Below, in pieces: positions 8,718 through 17,400 of a DNA stretch of 39,308 nt. A model generated the notes under the pieces. It did not search any database. It saw nothing but the letters and a program-made list of their open reading frames with translations, and was not told the DNA's origin. The stretch is from contig CASIAI010000004.1 in the NCBI GenBank assembly GCA_949372655.1, positions 1 to 39,308 of the forward strand, in the 5' to 3' direction. Position 1 is the stretch's first letter; each line of letters opens with the position of its first letter. The stretch is from Candidatus Poseidoniaceae archaeon (GTDB lineage: Archaea; Thermoplasmatota; Poseidoniia; Poseidoniales; Poseidoniaceae). Both the position numbers and the translations under genes were made by a program.

Positions 8718-9836
8718 ATGACACGAACCCTTGTTTTGACTGTTGACCGAGATAATGACCTCGGAATTAAGACAGCCATCAGAGGACCTGTTGTTGGACG
8801 ACGCCAAGTGCTTACTGCTGCACTAAAATTAGGTATTGCAGATCCCGAAGAAAGCGATACCAATGCTATACTTGGAGCATTATCTCAACACGATAATCTC
8901 AGCGAGATTTCTGCTGAAGAAGACGAAGTTGAAATTGCAATTTTGACTGGCGATGAGAAAGTAGGAATTCGCTCCGATAGGGCTATTGCAGCCCAATTAG
9001 AGGAAGTAGTTGCAGCATTTCAACCAGATAAAGCGATACTCGTAACAGATGGCGCTGAAGATGAATCGGTACTTCCTATAATTCAGTCTCAAGTTAGAAT
9101 TGACCATGTTGAAAAGATAATAGTGAAGCAGTCAAAAGGTATTGAAGGTACATACTACTACATCGTAAAAGCCCTAGAAGACCCAAAATGGCGCGCAAAA
9201 ATCATGATTCCTTTTGGACTTGTTTTAGCGATCCTAGGATTAGGAATCATGCTCCCTCAAGAGATTGGAGGAATCGTAATTGGGGCTCTTCCTCTAGTTT
9301 CGGGGTTGTATATATTTAGCAAGGGTGCTGGAATTGAAACTACAGTCAATAGAGTGATACAAGAAATGAGAGATAACGCAGATGCGGCAATGTTTTCTTC
9401 CTTACTTTGGACCGCAACACTGTTTAGTGCAATTTTCGCAGTTGCGGAAGGTTATCGGGCTTATGGTGACTTCGTTACAACAGAGGAAACATCTATCTTG
9501 TGGCTTCAAGCAGTTCACTCCGCACTTGCTTGGATGGTTATTGCCTTCCTGACCTCAACCGCCGGTTTTATGTTTTTGAGATTGAGGAGAGGTTCTTTTT
9601 CAGGTCGTTTGATTGTACTTGGGATTTTTGGAATGGTTGTTTATTCCTTCGTTAATGCCGCCCTAACGATATCAATCGATGTTCTCAAGGGTAATTCATA
9701 TGAATTTAGTGTTTCACAAATCATCACAGACCTAGGATACCCATTGATTTGGGTAGTAGTATTATGGATGGCTACTACAATAAAGAGCACTCTACAAGCA
9801 AAACAAGCCCAGTCGGACCGTTATTGGGGAATCTGA
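8718..9836 (+). CDS. DUF373 family membrane protein
   Basis: A 372-residue protein matching the archaeal DUF373 family. The soluble N-terminal half opens TLVLTVDRDNDLG and includes GPVVGRRQVLTAALKLGIADPEESDTNA, AILTGDEKVG and AILVTDGAEDE, strings typical of the family. From about residue 158 there are around six membrane helices (IMIPFGLVLAILGLGIML; IVIGALPLVSGLYIF; SLLWTATLFSAIFAVAEG; AVHSALAWMVIAFLTSTAGFMFL; RLIVLGIFGMVVYSFVNAAL; LGYPLIWVVVLWMAT). The family is almost confined to archaea and has no established function. The Asp-rich N-terminal domain presumably faces the cytoplasm. It ends one base before the stop codon of the convergent CBS gene. Confidence 0.85.
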   Translation: MTRTLVLTVDRDNDLGIKTAIRGPVVGRRQVLTAALKLGIADPEESDTNAILGALSQHDNLSEISAEEDEVEIAILTGDEKVGIRSDRAIAAQLEEVVAAFQPDKAILVTDGAEDESVLPIIQSQVRIDHVEKIIVKQSKGIEGTYYYIVKALEDPKWRAKIMIPFGLVLAILGLGIMLPQEIGGIVIGALPLVSGLYIFSKGAGIETTVNRVIQEMRDNADAAMFSSLLWTATLFSAIFAVAEGYRAYGDFVTTEETSILWLQAVHSALAWMVIAFLTSTAGFMFLRLRRGSFSGRLIVLGIFGMVVYSFVNAALTISIDVLKGNSYEFSVSQIITDLGYPLIWVVVLWMATTIKSTLQAKQAQSDRYWGI

Positions 9837-9837
9837 T

Positions 9838-10320
9838 TCAAATTATGAATTTAGGAATATGTTTAGCCATAGTTTTGTGTTCTACTACGCCAATTAGTGA
9901 TCCTTGGTCATTAATTACGCCAATTTGATTCAAATCGTGGGCAAGCATTAGCGCTCCAGCTTTCAGTAGTGGAGTATCGCTTCTTACAGTTAGAGGCGGT
10001 AAATTGACTAATTGCTGTGCAGGTACACTATGCATCCAAGCAACAGAACGCTCTACATTTTTCTTAGCGATTAATTTGAGAACATCTACAGCATGAATTC
10101 TCCCAGTCGGAACACCTTCGCTATTCACGACAAATACATGGTCCCAATCATTATGTGTCAAATCTTCAATGACATCTGCGACCGAGTCTCTAGAAAATAC
10201 CCAATGAGCCTTCGACATAGTTTCCCTGCATGTAAGCTTTCTAACTACATTAGAACGCTCTTGTGAATTCATTCTCTGAAGCTTTTCACGCGTAAATTTT
10301 TTGACCCGAGATTTACTCAT
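9838..10320 (-). CDS. CBS-domain pair protein
   Basis: A 160-residue protein. A basic N-terminal tail of about 30 residues (MSKSRVKKFTREKLQR) precedes two CBS domains. The first, about residues 33-88, has FSRDSVADVIEDLTHNDWDHVFVVNSEGVPTGRIHAVDVLKL. The second, about 105-157, has LTVRSDTPLLKAGALMLAHDLNQIGVINDQGSLIGVVEHKTM. CBS pairs bind adenosine nucleotides and act as energy or SAM sensors; no effector domain is fused here, so it probably acts on a partner protein. Convergent with the DUF373 gene and divergent from the zinc-ribbon gene, with the two 5' ends very close. Confidence 0.85.
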   Translation of the reverse strand: MSKSRVKKFTREKLQRMNSQERSNVVRKLTCRETMSKAHWVFSRDSVADVIEDLTHNDWDHVFVVNSEGVPTGRIHAVDVLKLIAKKNVERSVAWMHSVPAQQLVNLPPLTVRSDTPLLKAGALMLAHDLNQIGVINDQGSLIGVVEHKTMAKHIPKFII

Positions 10321-10360
10321 TGACGACCCTCCTCATTTCCCCTCCCGACGCCAACCTCTT

Positions 10361-10888
10361 TTGAACTCTTTGCCGTCAAATCCAATCAATATCGAAGATT
10401 TACCCTTTCTTTTAATTACTGAACATCAAAGGTCAACGCTCAAAACCTATACACCCTTAGCGCGCTTCATGATGACATTAGCGGCGGTCGATATGAACCT
10501 ATTACGCTCTTTATCAGGAAATGAATTATCTCTTGAAGTAGCTAAGATGGCTACAAAATATGGGATTTCGGAATCTAATATAATGGCGATGTTGGCTCCC
10601 CCTTCAGCATCTCCTCAATTTGGAGAATATGACCCGTCGCCCCAAGCGATATCTAATGCACCAGTAGTGGATAATAATTACAAGGATTACACTTCTTCAG
10701 CACAGGTAATGGATAAATCAAATTTTCGATTTGAATATGACCCAACACCTGGAGTTTCACAAAGACGACAGAATATAGACCAAGCAATTCTATGCCCTGG
10801 TTGTGGAGTTGCTTTAGGTATTCCAGCTATTAGACCGATTAAAGTGACATGTCCTCAATGTATGCAAGAAACAACTTTTTCTTCTTAA
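10361..10888 (+). CDS. Uncharacterised protein with C-terminal zinc ribbon
   Basis: I do not recognise a named family. The C-terminal 35 residues contain CPGCGVALGI...KVTCPQC, two CxxC knuckles about 18 residues apart, which form a typical treble-clef or rubredoxin-like zinc ribbon. The middle is a helical segment (FMMTLAAVDMNLLRSLSG...VAKMATKYGISESNIMAML) followed by a Pro/Ser/Asp-rich linker. The start is uncertain: the open frame reaches a TTG at 10301 inside the divergent CBS gene; TTGs at 10361 and 10370 avoid that overlap; the first ATG is at 10469 and would give 139 residues. The 10361 start used here is a compromise. Ends 37 bases before the next gene on the same strand. Confidence 0.6.
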   Translation: MNSLPSNPINIEDLPFLLITEHQRSTLKTYTPLARFMMTLAAVDMNLLRSLSGNELSLEVAKMATKYGISESNIMAMLAPPSASPQFGEYDPSPQAISNAPVVDNNYKDYTSSAQVMDKSNFRFEYDPTPGVSQRRQNIDQAILCPGCGVALGIPAIRPIKVTCPQCMQETTFSS

Positions 10889-10925
10889 CTGTCGTTTTAA
10901 GAAGTACAACTTTCTGGCAATAATT

Positions 10926-11747
10926 ATGCAGGCTAAGACTCCTAATTTGTGGCAGTATGCGCCTGCCAATTCCCCTCTTCCATTGCCGGACGGGCCAATT
11001 TTGGTTACCAGTAAAACTATCCATTATTTGACAAAAGATAGCGAGGAAGAAGCCTCTACTAATGTACTAAACCTTCAACAGATCCAACAATATTGCTCTA
11101 ACTTCACAAGTGAAGGCGAGTCAATAGATTCAATTTTATCTCAAGAAAAATCATCATTGTTGGAAGACAGAAAACCATTTCTGCTTCTCGGAGAATTAGC
11201 AAATCCATTTCAATTAAATAGATTAAATATTGGTCCTATGCCCATATTTATCATCAGGCTTGAGAACCTCTGCCGCACTTATGCAGATAGTTTGGATAGT
11301 AGAATGATAAATCCCGGGATCCATCATATCACATTAGCTAGAAGTGAAGGTTGGTGGGAAAAAGCATACCTCGGAATGGCAACAATCAAACAGATGAAGA
11401 GTATGATTTCTTGGCTAAATAATGGACGTCAGACAGGAGATTGGAAGCCGGTTAAGCCGGCGGAGGGAAGTATCCGATTTGAGGAAGATTACCAACTACA
11501 ATCCCCCTCGATGGAAATGCTACACTGGGACGGCACTACTGAAACAGTCGAGCATAAACCCCCAGAACCTACAGGACCATCCATCGAATTGAAACAAATT
11601 ATGACTCCAATTCATACGAAGTGGGGATGCTATGACAGCAGAGGCAAAATAATCAGATGTTCACTTGTCGGCCAGCGCGATTTTCATACCAATTATTTCC
11701 GCCGCGGCTCCTCGAAGAAGTGGCAGGATATTCTGAAAATCGAATAA
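10926..11747 (+). CDS. Uncharacterised protein
   Basis: A 273-residue soluble protein with no signal peptide or membrane helix. I do not recognise the family. Recognisable features are a Pro-rich N-terminus (PANSPLPLPDGP), a central hydrophobic stretch (PFLLLGELANPF; MPIFIIRLENLC), a Trp-rich segment (SEGWWEKAYLGMATIKQMKSMISWLNNG) and a basic C-terminus (HTNYFRRGSSKKWQDILKIE). Codon use and composition match the neighbours. It starts at ATG 10926, 37 bases after the zinc-ribbon gene, and could share its transcript. It may be a lineage-specific protein. Confidence 0.55.
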   Translation: MQAKTPNLWQYAPANSPLPLPDGPILVTSKTIHYLTKDSEEEASTNVLNLQQIQQYCSNFTSEGESIDSILSQEKSSLLEDRKPFLLLGELANPFQLNRLNIGPMPIFIIRLENLCRTYADSLDSRMINPGIHHITLARSEGWWEKAYLGMATIKQMKSMISWLNNGRQTGDWKPVKPAEGSIRFEEDYQLQSPSMEMLHWDGTTETVEHKPPEPTGPSIELKQIMTPIHTKWGCYDSRGKIIRCSLVGQRDFHTNYFRRGSSKKWQDILKIE

Positions 11748-11807
11748 TTTCTGGGTTCCCATGGACCTCCCATCGTCTTTTGATATAGTTTGGAAGACAA
11801 ATATAAC

Positions 11808-12068
11808 ATGATAGATATGAGAGGAAAAGGCTCACAAAAGCAAGCGAGATTAGAACGACTGAAAGAAGAGATCATCGAATACGTTTCGATATTTCCGGAC
11901 TGCTCAGCAGCGGATATAGTGAATCACCTTTCTAATGAAAGAAGAATGAGAAATCATGGCCTTACTACAAGAAAGGTCGGACTTTTCATACCAAGGTATC
12001 TTTCTGAGATGGTTGGTTTTCGACTTGACAACTCAACAGGAAAGAGACTTTACCGTATAGCTTGCTAA
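11808..12068 (+). CDS. Small winged-helix-like putative DNA-binding protein
   Basis: An 86-residue basic protein. After a charged N-terminus there is a helical pattern consistent with a winged helix: LKEEIIEYVSIFPDCSAADIVNHLSN (helices 1 and 2), then a possible recognition segment TRKVGLFIPRYLSEMVGF and a terminal wing ending GKRLYRIAC. The open frame reaches a TTG at 11790; the ATG at 11808 is preferred, and an ATG at 11817 is also possible. It ends 43 bases before the acetyltransferase gene, so it may belong to the same transcript. Its DNA target is unknown; regulation of the amino-sugar genes is only a positional suggestion. Confidence 0.5.
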   Translation: MIDMRGKGSQKQARLERLKEEIIEYVSIFPDCSAADIVNHLSNERRMRNHGLTTRKVGLFIPRYLSEMVGFRLDNSTGKRLYRIAC

Positions 12069-12111
12069 ATATAACGGCAACTTCATTCGATATTGCCTCT
12101 TGGCACTAGGT

Positions 12112-12807
12112 ATGGAGTGGCCAGATTATACCCTTATATCTTCACTATTCCCCAGTTTTCAAAATGAAAACAGTGGCCCTACACCCTTTTTCGAAATGGA
12201 TGAACCAGTTTGGAATATTCTTGACCCTAATTCTAAGAACTCATTAAAATCACAACTATTAGAATTATTAAATTCAATGGACACATCAATTAAATTTGAA
12301 CAAGTGGGTACAATGATTGATGAATCAAAAGGTTCTGTGGTGATAGACCCTTCAGCAACTATCGAGTCTTCGACGCATTTCATCGGCCCTTGCTATATTG
12401 GTGCAAATGCACAAATACGTCACGGTGCATACATTAGAGAAAACTCTTGGATATGCTCAGATGCTGTAGTTGGACACTGTAGTGAAGTAAAACATTCAAT
12501 TCTTTTACCAGGTGCGAAAGCACCACATTTCAACTATGTCGGAGATTCAATACTTGGAAAAGGTGTGAACCTTGGTGCTGGAGTCAAATTAAGCAATCTC
12601 AGAAATGATGGAACAGAAGTTTTCCTAAGAGTTGAAGGAAAAAGATTAGCAAGCGGTCTTCGTAAGTTTGGCGCAATACTTGGAGAAGATTGTCAATTAG
12701 GATGTAATAGCGTTACTAACCCCGGAACAGTATTAGGTAGTAATAGTGTAGTTTGGCCAAATATAACCGTGACAGGAGTACATCCTTCACAATCAAGTCA
12801 TAGGTGA
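12112..12807 (+). CDS. Stand-alone GlmU-like left-handed beta-helix acetyltransferase
   Basis: A 231-residue protein. The first 70 residues are helical and unrecognised; from about residue 75 a hexapeptide-repeat left-handed beta helix begins (VVIDPSATIESSTHFIGPCYIGANAQIRHGAYI). The segment SEVKHSILLPGAKAPHFNYVGDS followed by VNLGAGVKLSNLRNDG closely follows the acetyltransferase domain of GlmU, where the His of KAGHLTYLGD is catalytic; the equivalent here is H139. The nucleotidyltransferase domain of GlmU is absent. The likely reaction is acetyl-CoA-dependent N-acetylation of glucosamine-1-phosphate. It overlaps or abuts the glmM-like gene, which makes that substrate. ATG 12112 is chosen over the TTG at 12100. 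Confidence 0.65.
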   Translation: MEWPDYTLISSLFPSFQNENSGPTPFFEMDEPVWNILDPNSKNSLKSQLLELLNSMDTSIKFEQVGTMIDESKGSVVIDPSATIESSTHFIGPCYIGANAQIRHGAYIRENSWICSDAVVGHCSEVKHSILLPGAKAPHFNYVGDSILGKGVNLGAGVKLSNLRNDGTEVFLRVEGKRLASGLRKFGAILGEDCQLGCNSVTNPGTVLGSNSVVWPNITVTGVHPSQSSHR

Positions 12808-12812
12808 ATTTG

Positions 12813-14465
12813 ATGACTCCAAATTTATTTGGTACAGATGGAATTCGCGGATTGGTAAATGTCGATATTCTAAGTGAAGAAAAAGCGATTGAAAATCTAC
12901 ACCATAAGAGGGAAGTTTCACCATCATTGATGCGTTTAATTGGCGAAGTATTGGGTAGAATTCATGACACTTTGCCCGGTAATAGTAGTAGCGTAGTAAT
13001 CGGCTGGGACCAAAGACCAGACAATCAATTACTAGCTGAGTACCTCACATTAGGTCTTCAAATCTCGGGATGTAAAGTAATACATATCGGAGTATGTGCA
13101 ACCCCCACACTTCACTATGCAACACTTCAACAGGCAGCTAGAATCGGTTGTATGATTACTGCAAGCCATAACCCAGTTAGTGACTCGGGGCTCAAGGTAT
13201 TCGACGCACATGGTTTCAAAACGACTCCCGAATTAGAGGAGCAAATTTCGCAAATCGCCGAGCAACTATCTCAAGAGGAAAGAGAAATAGATATTGTTGA
13301 ACATAAGAGGTTAGCCAAGCCAAGTATAGACCATTCTCATACCAAATGGGCGCAAAACCTCCACGTTAATTGGCTGACTGAGAGGCTAGAAAGTTTCACA
13401 AACTTATTTGGGAAATTAAACCAATCTGAGAATTTCAGCATTGCTCAACCCTTACTCATCGATTCTTCCAAAGGTTCTGCAGCAAACTGGTTTTCTGAGT
13501 GGCTTGATACAAATCTAGGAATTTCGAGTATCGAGGTTAGCCAGAAGGCTCAATTCATGAATCATAATTGTGGAGCAGGGGACATGTCGCCAACTCAGAC
13601 ATGGACATTTGAGCAAGCAAAACAAGACTCTCACCTTCTACTTACTCAATTAGAGCCTGCTAAAGCGGGTACAATAGTTGCAGCAGCCTTAGATGGTGAT
13701 GGGGACAGGTGTTTGATTATACAGGCGACTGAAGAAGGTTTCAAAGTGATCGATGGTGATGCAATTGCAGATACTGTAGTAAATGCTGGAACTAATAATG
13801 GCGGCAATTGGACGCTTGCAGCAAGTATAGAATCTGATCTATCCTTATTATCAGGCTTAGGCAGGTTCCCTCAGACAGTATCTTCGATTGAAACAGCAGT
13901 AGGAGATAGATGGCTTTCCTTTTCTTTGAGTTCAACCGATGGAAAACAAGGGCTAATCTCTTCGACTAATTCACCTAAAATCCTTGGAGTAGAGGACTCG
14001 GGGCATCTAGTAATGCCTTCCCTTCATCCCTTGATAAATAGTAAATGGAGTTTAGTCGGAGACGGAACCGCAACATTGACATCTTTCTTACTAGCCTTAT
14101 CTAATCACAATCCTGGTAACTTAATGGAAAGAGGTTGGAAGAAGCGTAAGTCAGCGACTGAAGTAAATCGGGAACTATGGGATGGAGTAAATCCCCTTTC
14201 TGATAACATTGAACAGATGGCTAGACGAGGCCTAGAGAGTCTGGGTGAGGTTGAAAACTGGAAAAGAAGCAGGCTGAAAGGAGAACAAAATTTGATGTTA
14301 ATTCATGCCAAATTTAATGATAATGACTTATCTTTAGGAATTAGAAATAGCGGCACTCAAGCCAAAATAAGTGTGTCTTTGAGATTATCTTCTAGTGATA
14401 AAACCGTCGGCCTTGATGAATTGGTAGATTCTCTTGTTCATCATCTAAATTCAAATATGAGTTAG
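12813..14465 (+). CDS. glmM: Phosphoglucosamine/phosphohexose mutase (GlmM-like, alpha-D-phosphohexomutase family)
   Basis: A 550-residue alpha-D-phosphohexomutase. It starts MTPNLFGTDGIRG, the usual N-terminal motif. The phosphoserine loop is TASHNP with S118, the metal-binding loop is DGDGD (D294, D296, D298), the sugar-binding loop reads GVEDSGH, and the phosphate-binding loop RNSGTQAKISV is near the C-terminus. It should interconvert 6- and 1-phosphates of glucosamine or a related hexose. At 550 residues it is about 100 longer than most GlmM proteins; extra sequence lies between the active-site Ser and the metal loop. GTG 12804 is possible, but ATG 12813 fits the family. It ends four bases before the convergent giant membrane protein gene. 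Confidence 0.85.
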   Translation: MTPNLFGTDGIRGLVNVDILSEEKAIENLHHKREVSPSLMRLIGEVLGRIHDTLPGNSSSVVIGWDQRPDNQLLAEYLTLGLQISGCKVIHIGVCATPTLHYATLQQAARIGCMITASHNPVSDSGLKVFDAHGFKTTPELEEQISQIAEQLSQEEREIDIVEHKRLAKPSIDHSHTKWAQNLHVNWLTERLESFTNLFGKLNQSENFSIAQPLLIDSSKGSAANWFSEWLDTNLGISSIEVSQKAQFMNHNCGAGDMSPTQTWTFEQAKQDSHLLLTQLEPAKAGTIVAAALDGDGDRCLIIQATEEGFKVIDGDAIADTVVNAGTNNGGNWTLAASIESDLSLLSGLGRFPQTVSSIETAVGDRWLSFSLSSTDGKQGLISSTNSPKILGVEDSGHLVMPSLHPLINSKWSLVGDGTATLTSFLLALSNHNPGNLMERGWKKRKSATEVNRELWDGVNPLSDNIEQMARRGLESLGEVENWKRSRLKGEQNLMLIHAKFNDNDLSLGIRNSGTQAKISVSLRLSSSDKTVGLDELVDSLVHHLNSNMS

Positions 14466-14468
14466 AGA

Positions 14469-17400
14469 TTATTCTCTTTCCATTTCTGCTTCATAGGTTT
14501 GAGTTAGGTAAGTTACAAGTCCAAGTAATCCGGCTGAAGCGATTAATATTATCAATATACTTTCGACATCTCCACCCTGACTTAGCATTACGAATGAAAC
14601 AATCCATGCGATGACCAGGTCGATCGCTCCAAATACTCTCCAACTTTTTCTCAATGTTAGAATTCCACTTACCCAAGCGGTTGTTGAACAAACCATCACA
14701 AAGACGGATAGAATTGCTAAATCACTCCAACCAATTCCAGCAGAGAACAGTAGTATGTGTACTGACCAAAGAGCAGAAGCCAACCAGATACCCTTGTTTT
14801 CTATAATGCTCCATGCCACGAATATTATTGAGCCAATTCCAAGTACTGCAGCTGTAATACTCATTTCAAATTCAGGTAATCCAAGGTAATCATTTGCCCA
14901 AAATAATGTTCCATGAATCGGCAGTGGAAGCATAATCCACGCAATCATAACCACTGCAGGTTGTTGCCATTTCCAACCTCTTTTGATACTGAAGAAAATC
15001 GCTAATAATGCCGCAGGTCCAAAGGAAATTATACTGGCGAAAACCAACCATGCCGACCGACCTCCAGAGCCTCTATGGTCTGCAAGCCCCCGCTTAATTC
15101 GTTCACTCTCGACCCAATCAAAGGCCATCAAGAATCCAAGAATAAGTAACTCAATGAATACCAATGGAATAATCCAATCGATTAGTTCACCATTCAAAGG
15201 GTCAAATTGGAATGGTAGAGGAACTTCTCCTCCAACAATAGCGCAAATAATCCTATCAAGCGCTAATAGGTATACGATGCCTTCCAAAGTATTCGGGATT
15301 CTTAATCCTAAATCATTCCGACCAATTAGACCCACACTCGATAGTATTGTCAACCCTATCGCAATTACAGCCAGATGTTTTGCATCTTCTAACTCGATTA
15401 CAGAATTTGAAATTCTACCCACAATATGCACCAGAACTAGGCCAACCATAGAAATAGCAATTGGCAATTCTATCCCTAAGACGTCGGGCAGTCGCAAACC
15501 AATTTGATTTGCTCTTAATCTAGCCAAGGTAATGAATAATATTGAAACTATTACACAAAAAGATAGAATGATAAATGCAGAACCGGTTGTAAAAGATAGG
15601 AACATGGATGCTAAAATCACAGTAATTAGGAAAGAAATTACAATCACTGGGCGGTGGTGAATATCGCCAACTTCAAGGTCAAACTCACCAATACTACCTG
15701 CTCTCTTAGAACGCTTCCTTTGCTTTTCAGCGAGGTCTAATAATTCGACATCGACCAATTGTAGGTTAGAAGTTTTCTTCAAAACACCAACTCCATCATT
15801 GGTTGAACCTTCTTCAAAACTTTCAGAATGTTGCACTATGAACTCCTCCATATTTTTTCGCTTCTCTTCTATTCTTGACAATCGCTCTTCCTTTTTGGCC
15901 ATAGCTCGCATTCCTGAGCGGAAATCTCCCTGAAGCGATAAATAGGCACCTGAAACGACAAATGCAGTTACTGTTAGCAAGATCACAATACCAGCATCTT
16001 GGACTTGACCCGCAATAATCATCACGACCATCAGCCCGACCGCAGTTAGCGCAGGCGGCAATAACTTCTCTAATTTAGAAGCGCGAATCAAATATAATGT
16101 AATTGCAGCTAAGGTTATAATAGTCAAAATCAGTAAATTATATTGATCGGATAACAAGTTCTCACTTCCCGTAAGAACAGTCATATTCAACGGGTCTAAC
16201 GCAATGATTACGAAAAACCCAGACAGCAAACCCATCATTAAAGTCAATAATTGACCAGGTAACGCTTCAGCCTTTTTCAATTCAAATTCATTGGCTCCAT
16301 CCGCTTTCATTTTATCTGATACATGTAGTAATACTGCGCATGCAGCGACAAGCGTGAGCGCCCATATTGCGGCTTGCCCATAAGTCCAAGAGAGAGCCAC
16401 TACAGAAATACCCCATATAGTCATCAAAGATCTCGGCTTTCCTTTGTGCTTTCCAAGATATACCATTGCAACGTGTCCAGCTAAAAGAGCACATAGAACC
16501 CCATATAGCCCATAGGCAGGTAAAGCGCCAGGTCTTGTTATTGCCCATGTGACAAATAACGTTAGTAGGAAACTTAAATTCCACAGTTGCAGTACTGCTG
16601 AATCTCTCAATCTGGCACTGAACTCTGAAAGGCCAGCAAGCCTAGAGGCGATATTCAACCCTGTTTCACCATGCTCTAAGTTCACCCATACTTGCTGTAC
16701 CAATAGTAAACCCATCCATACTGCTAAGTCATACTCAGCAATTACAATAGGTATGAAGTCAGCGGAAATAAGCCGATTATCTGCATCCGTGGCGAAAAAC
16801 AACAACCAAATCCACGGTGCAATGACAGCAGTTCCAGCAATAGATGGCGAATCTCTTCTTATTGCAAGGTAAGATAATCCTACCCACACTATGCCTTGAG
16901 AAATTAACAGAGTTCTAGACCCAGTACTTTTATCATCCGCAGGAATCAGTAGAGTTAACAAAGTTACAATAATCAGACCACCTGCCCAAAGAACATGGTC
17001 AGAAACAGCCGTTTGATGACGTAGTAAAGCACTAGTGGTGAATAGAGCAGTCATTGCTGCATAGAAACTATAAGGTTCGATATTGAAACTTTCTAGTTCG
17101 GCATCAAATGAGCCCGAAACCATCAATGACAAAGCGCCAAGTAAGAATGGTGCAGGGACTATTATCCATGGTGCAAGACTAGTCCAAGAAACACCCCTTA
17201 CGACAAGATATGAAGCGCTGAACGCTGTTAATAATAAGACTAATTGGGCTAAAGCATATCCAGTTTCTAACCTATTGGCTGCGATGGAGAGTAATGCTCC
17301 TACCATCCCCAATCCAACAGATACCGACCAAAGCCCTGGTCTACCTAGTCCTAATGACTTAAAGGCCGAAGAAAACCAATTATCTGCATCAACAAACTTA

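Noticed and set aside
14611-15507. Plus-strand open frames opposite the giant membrane protein gene
   Set aside because: They have low-complexity, Pro/Ile/Asn/Ser-rich translations with no family resemblance and are complementary to a continuous 1301-codon gene; they are shadows.
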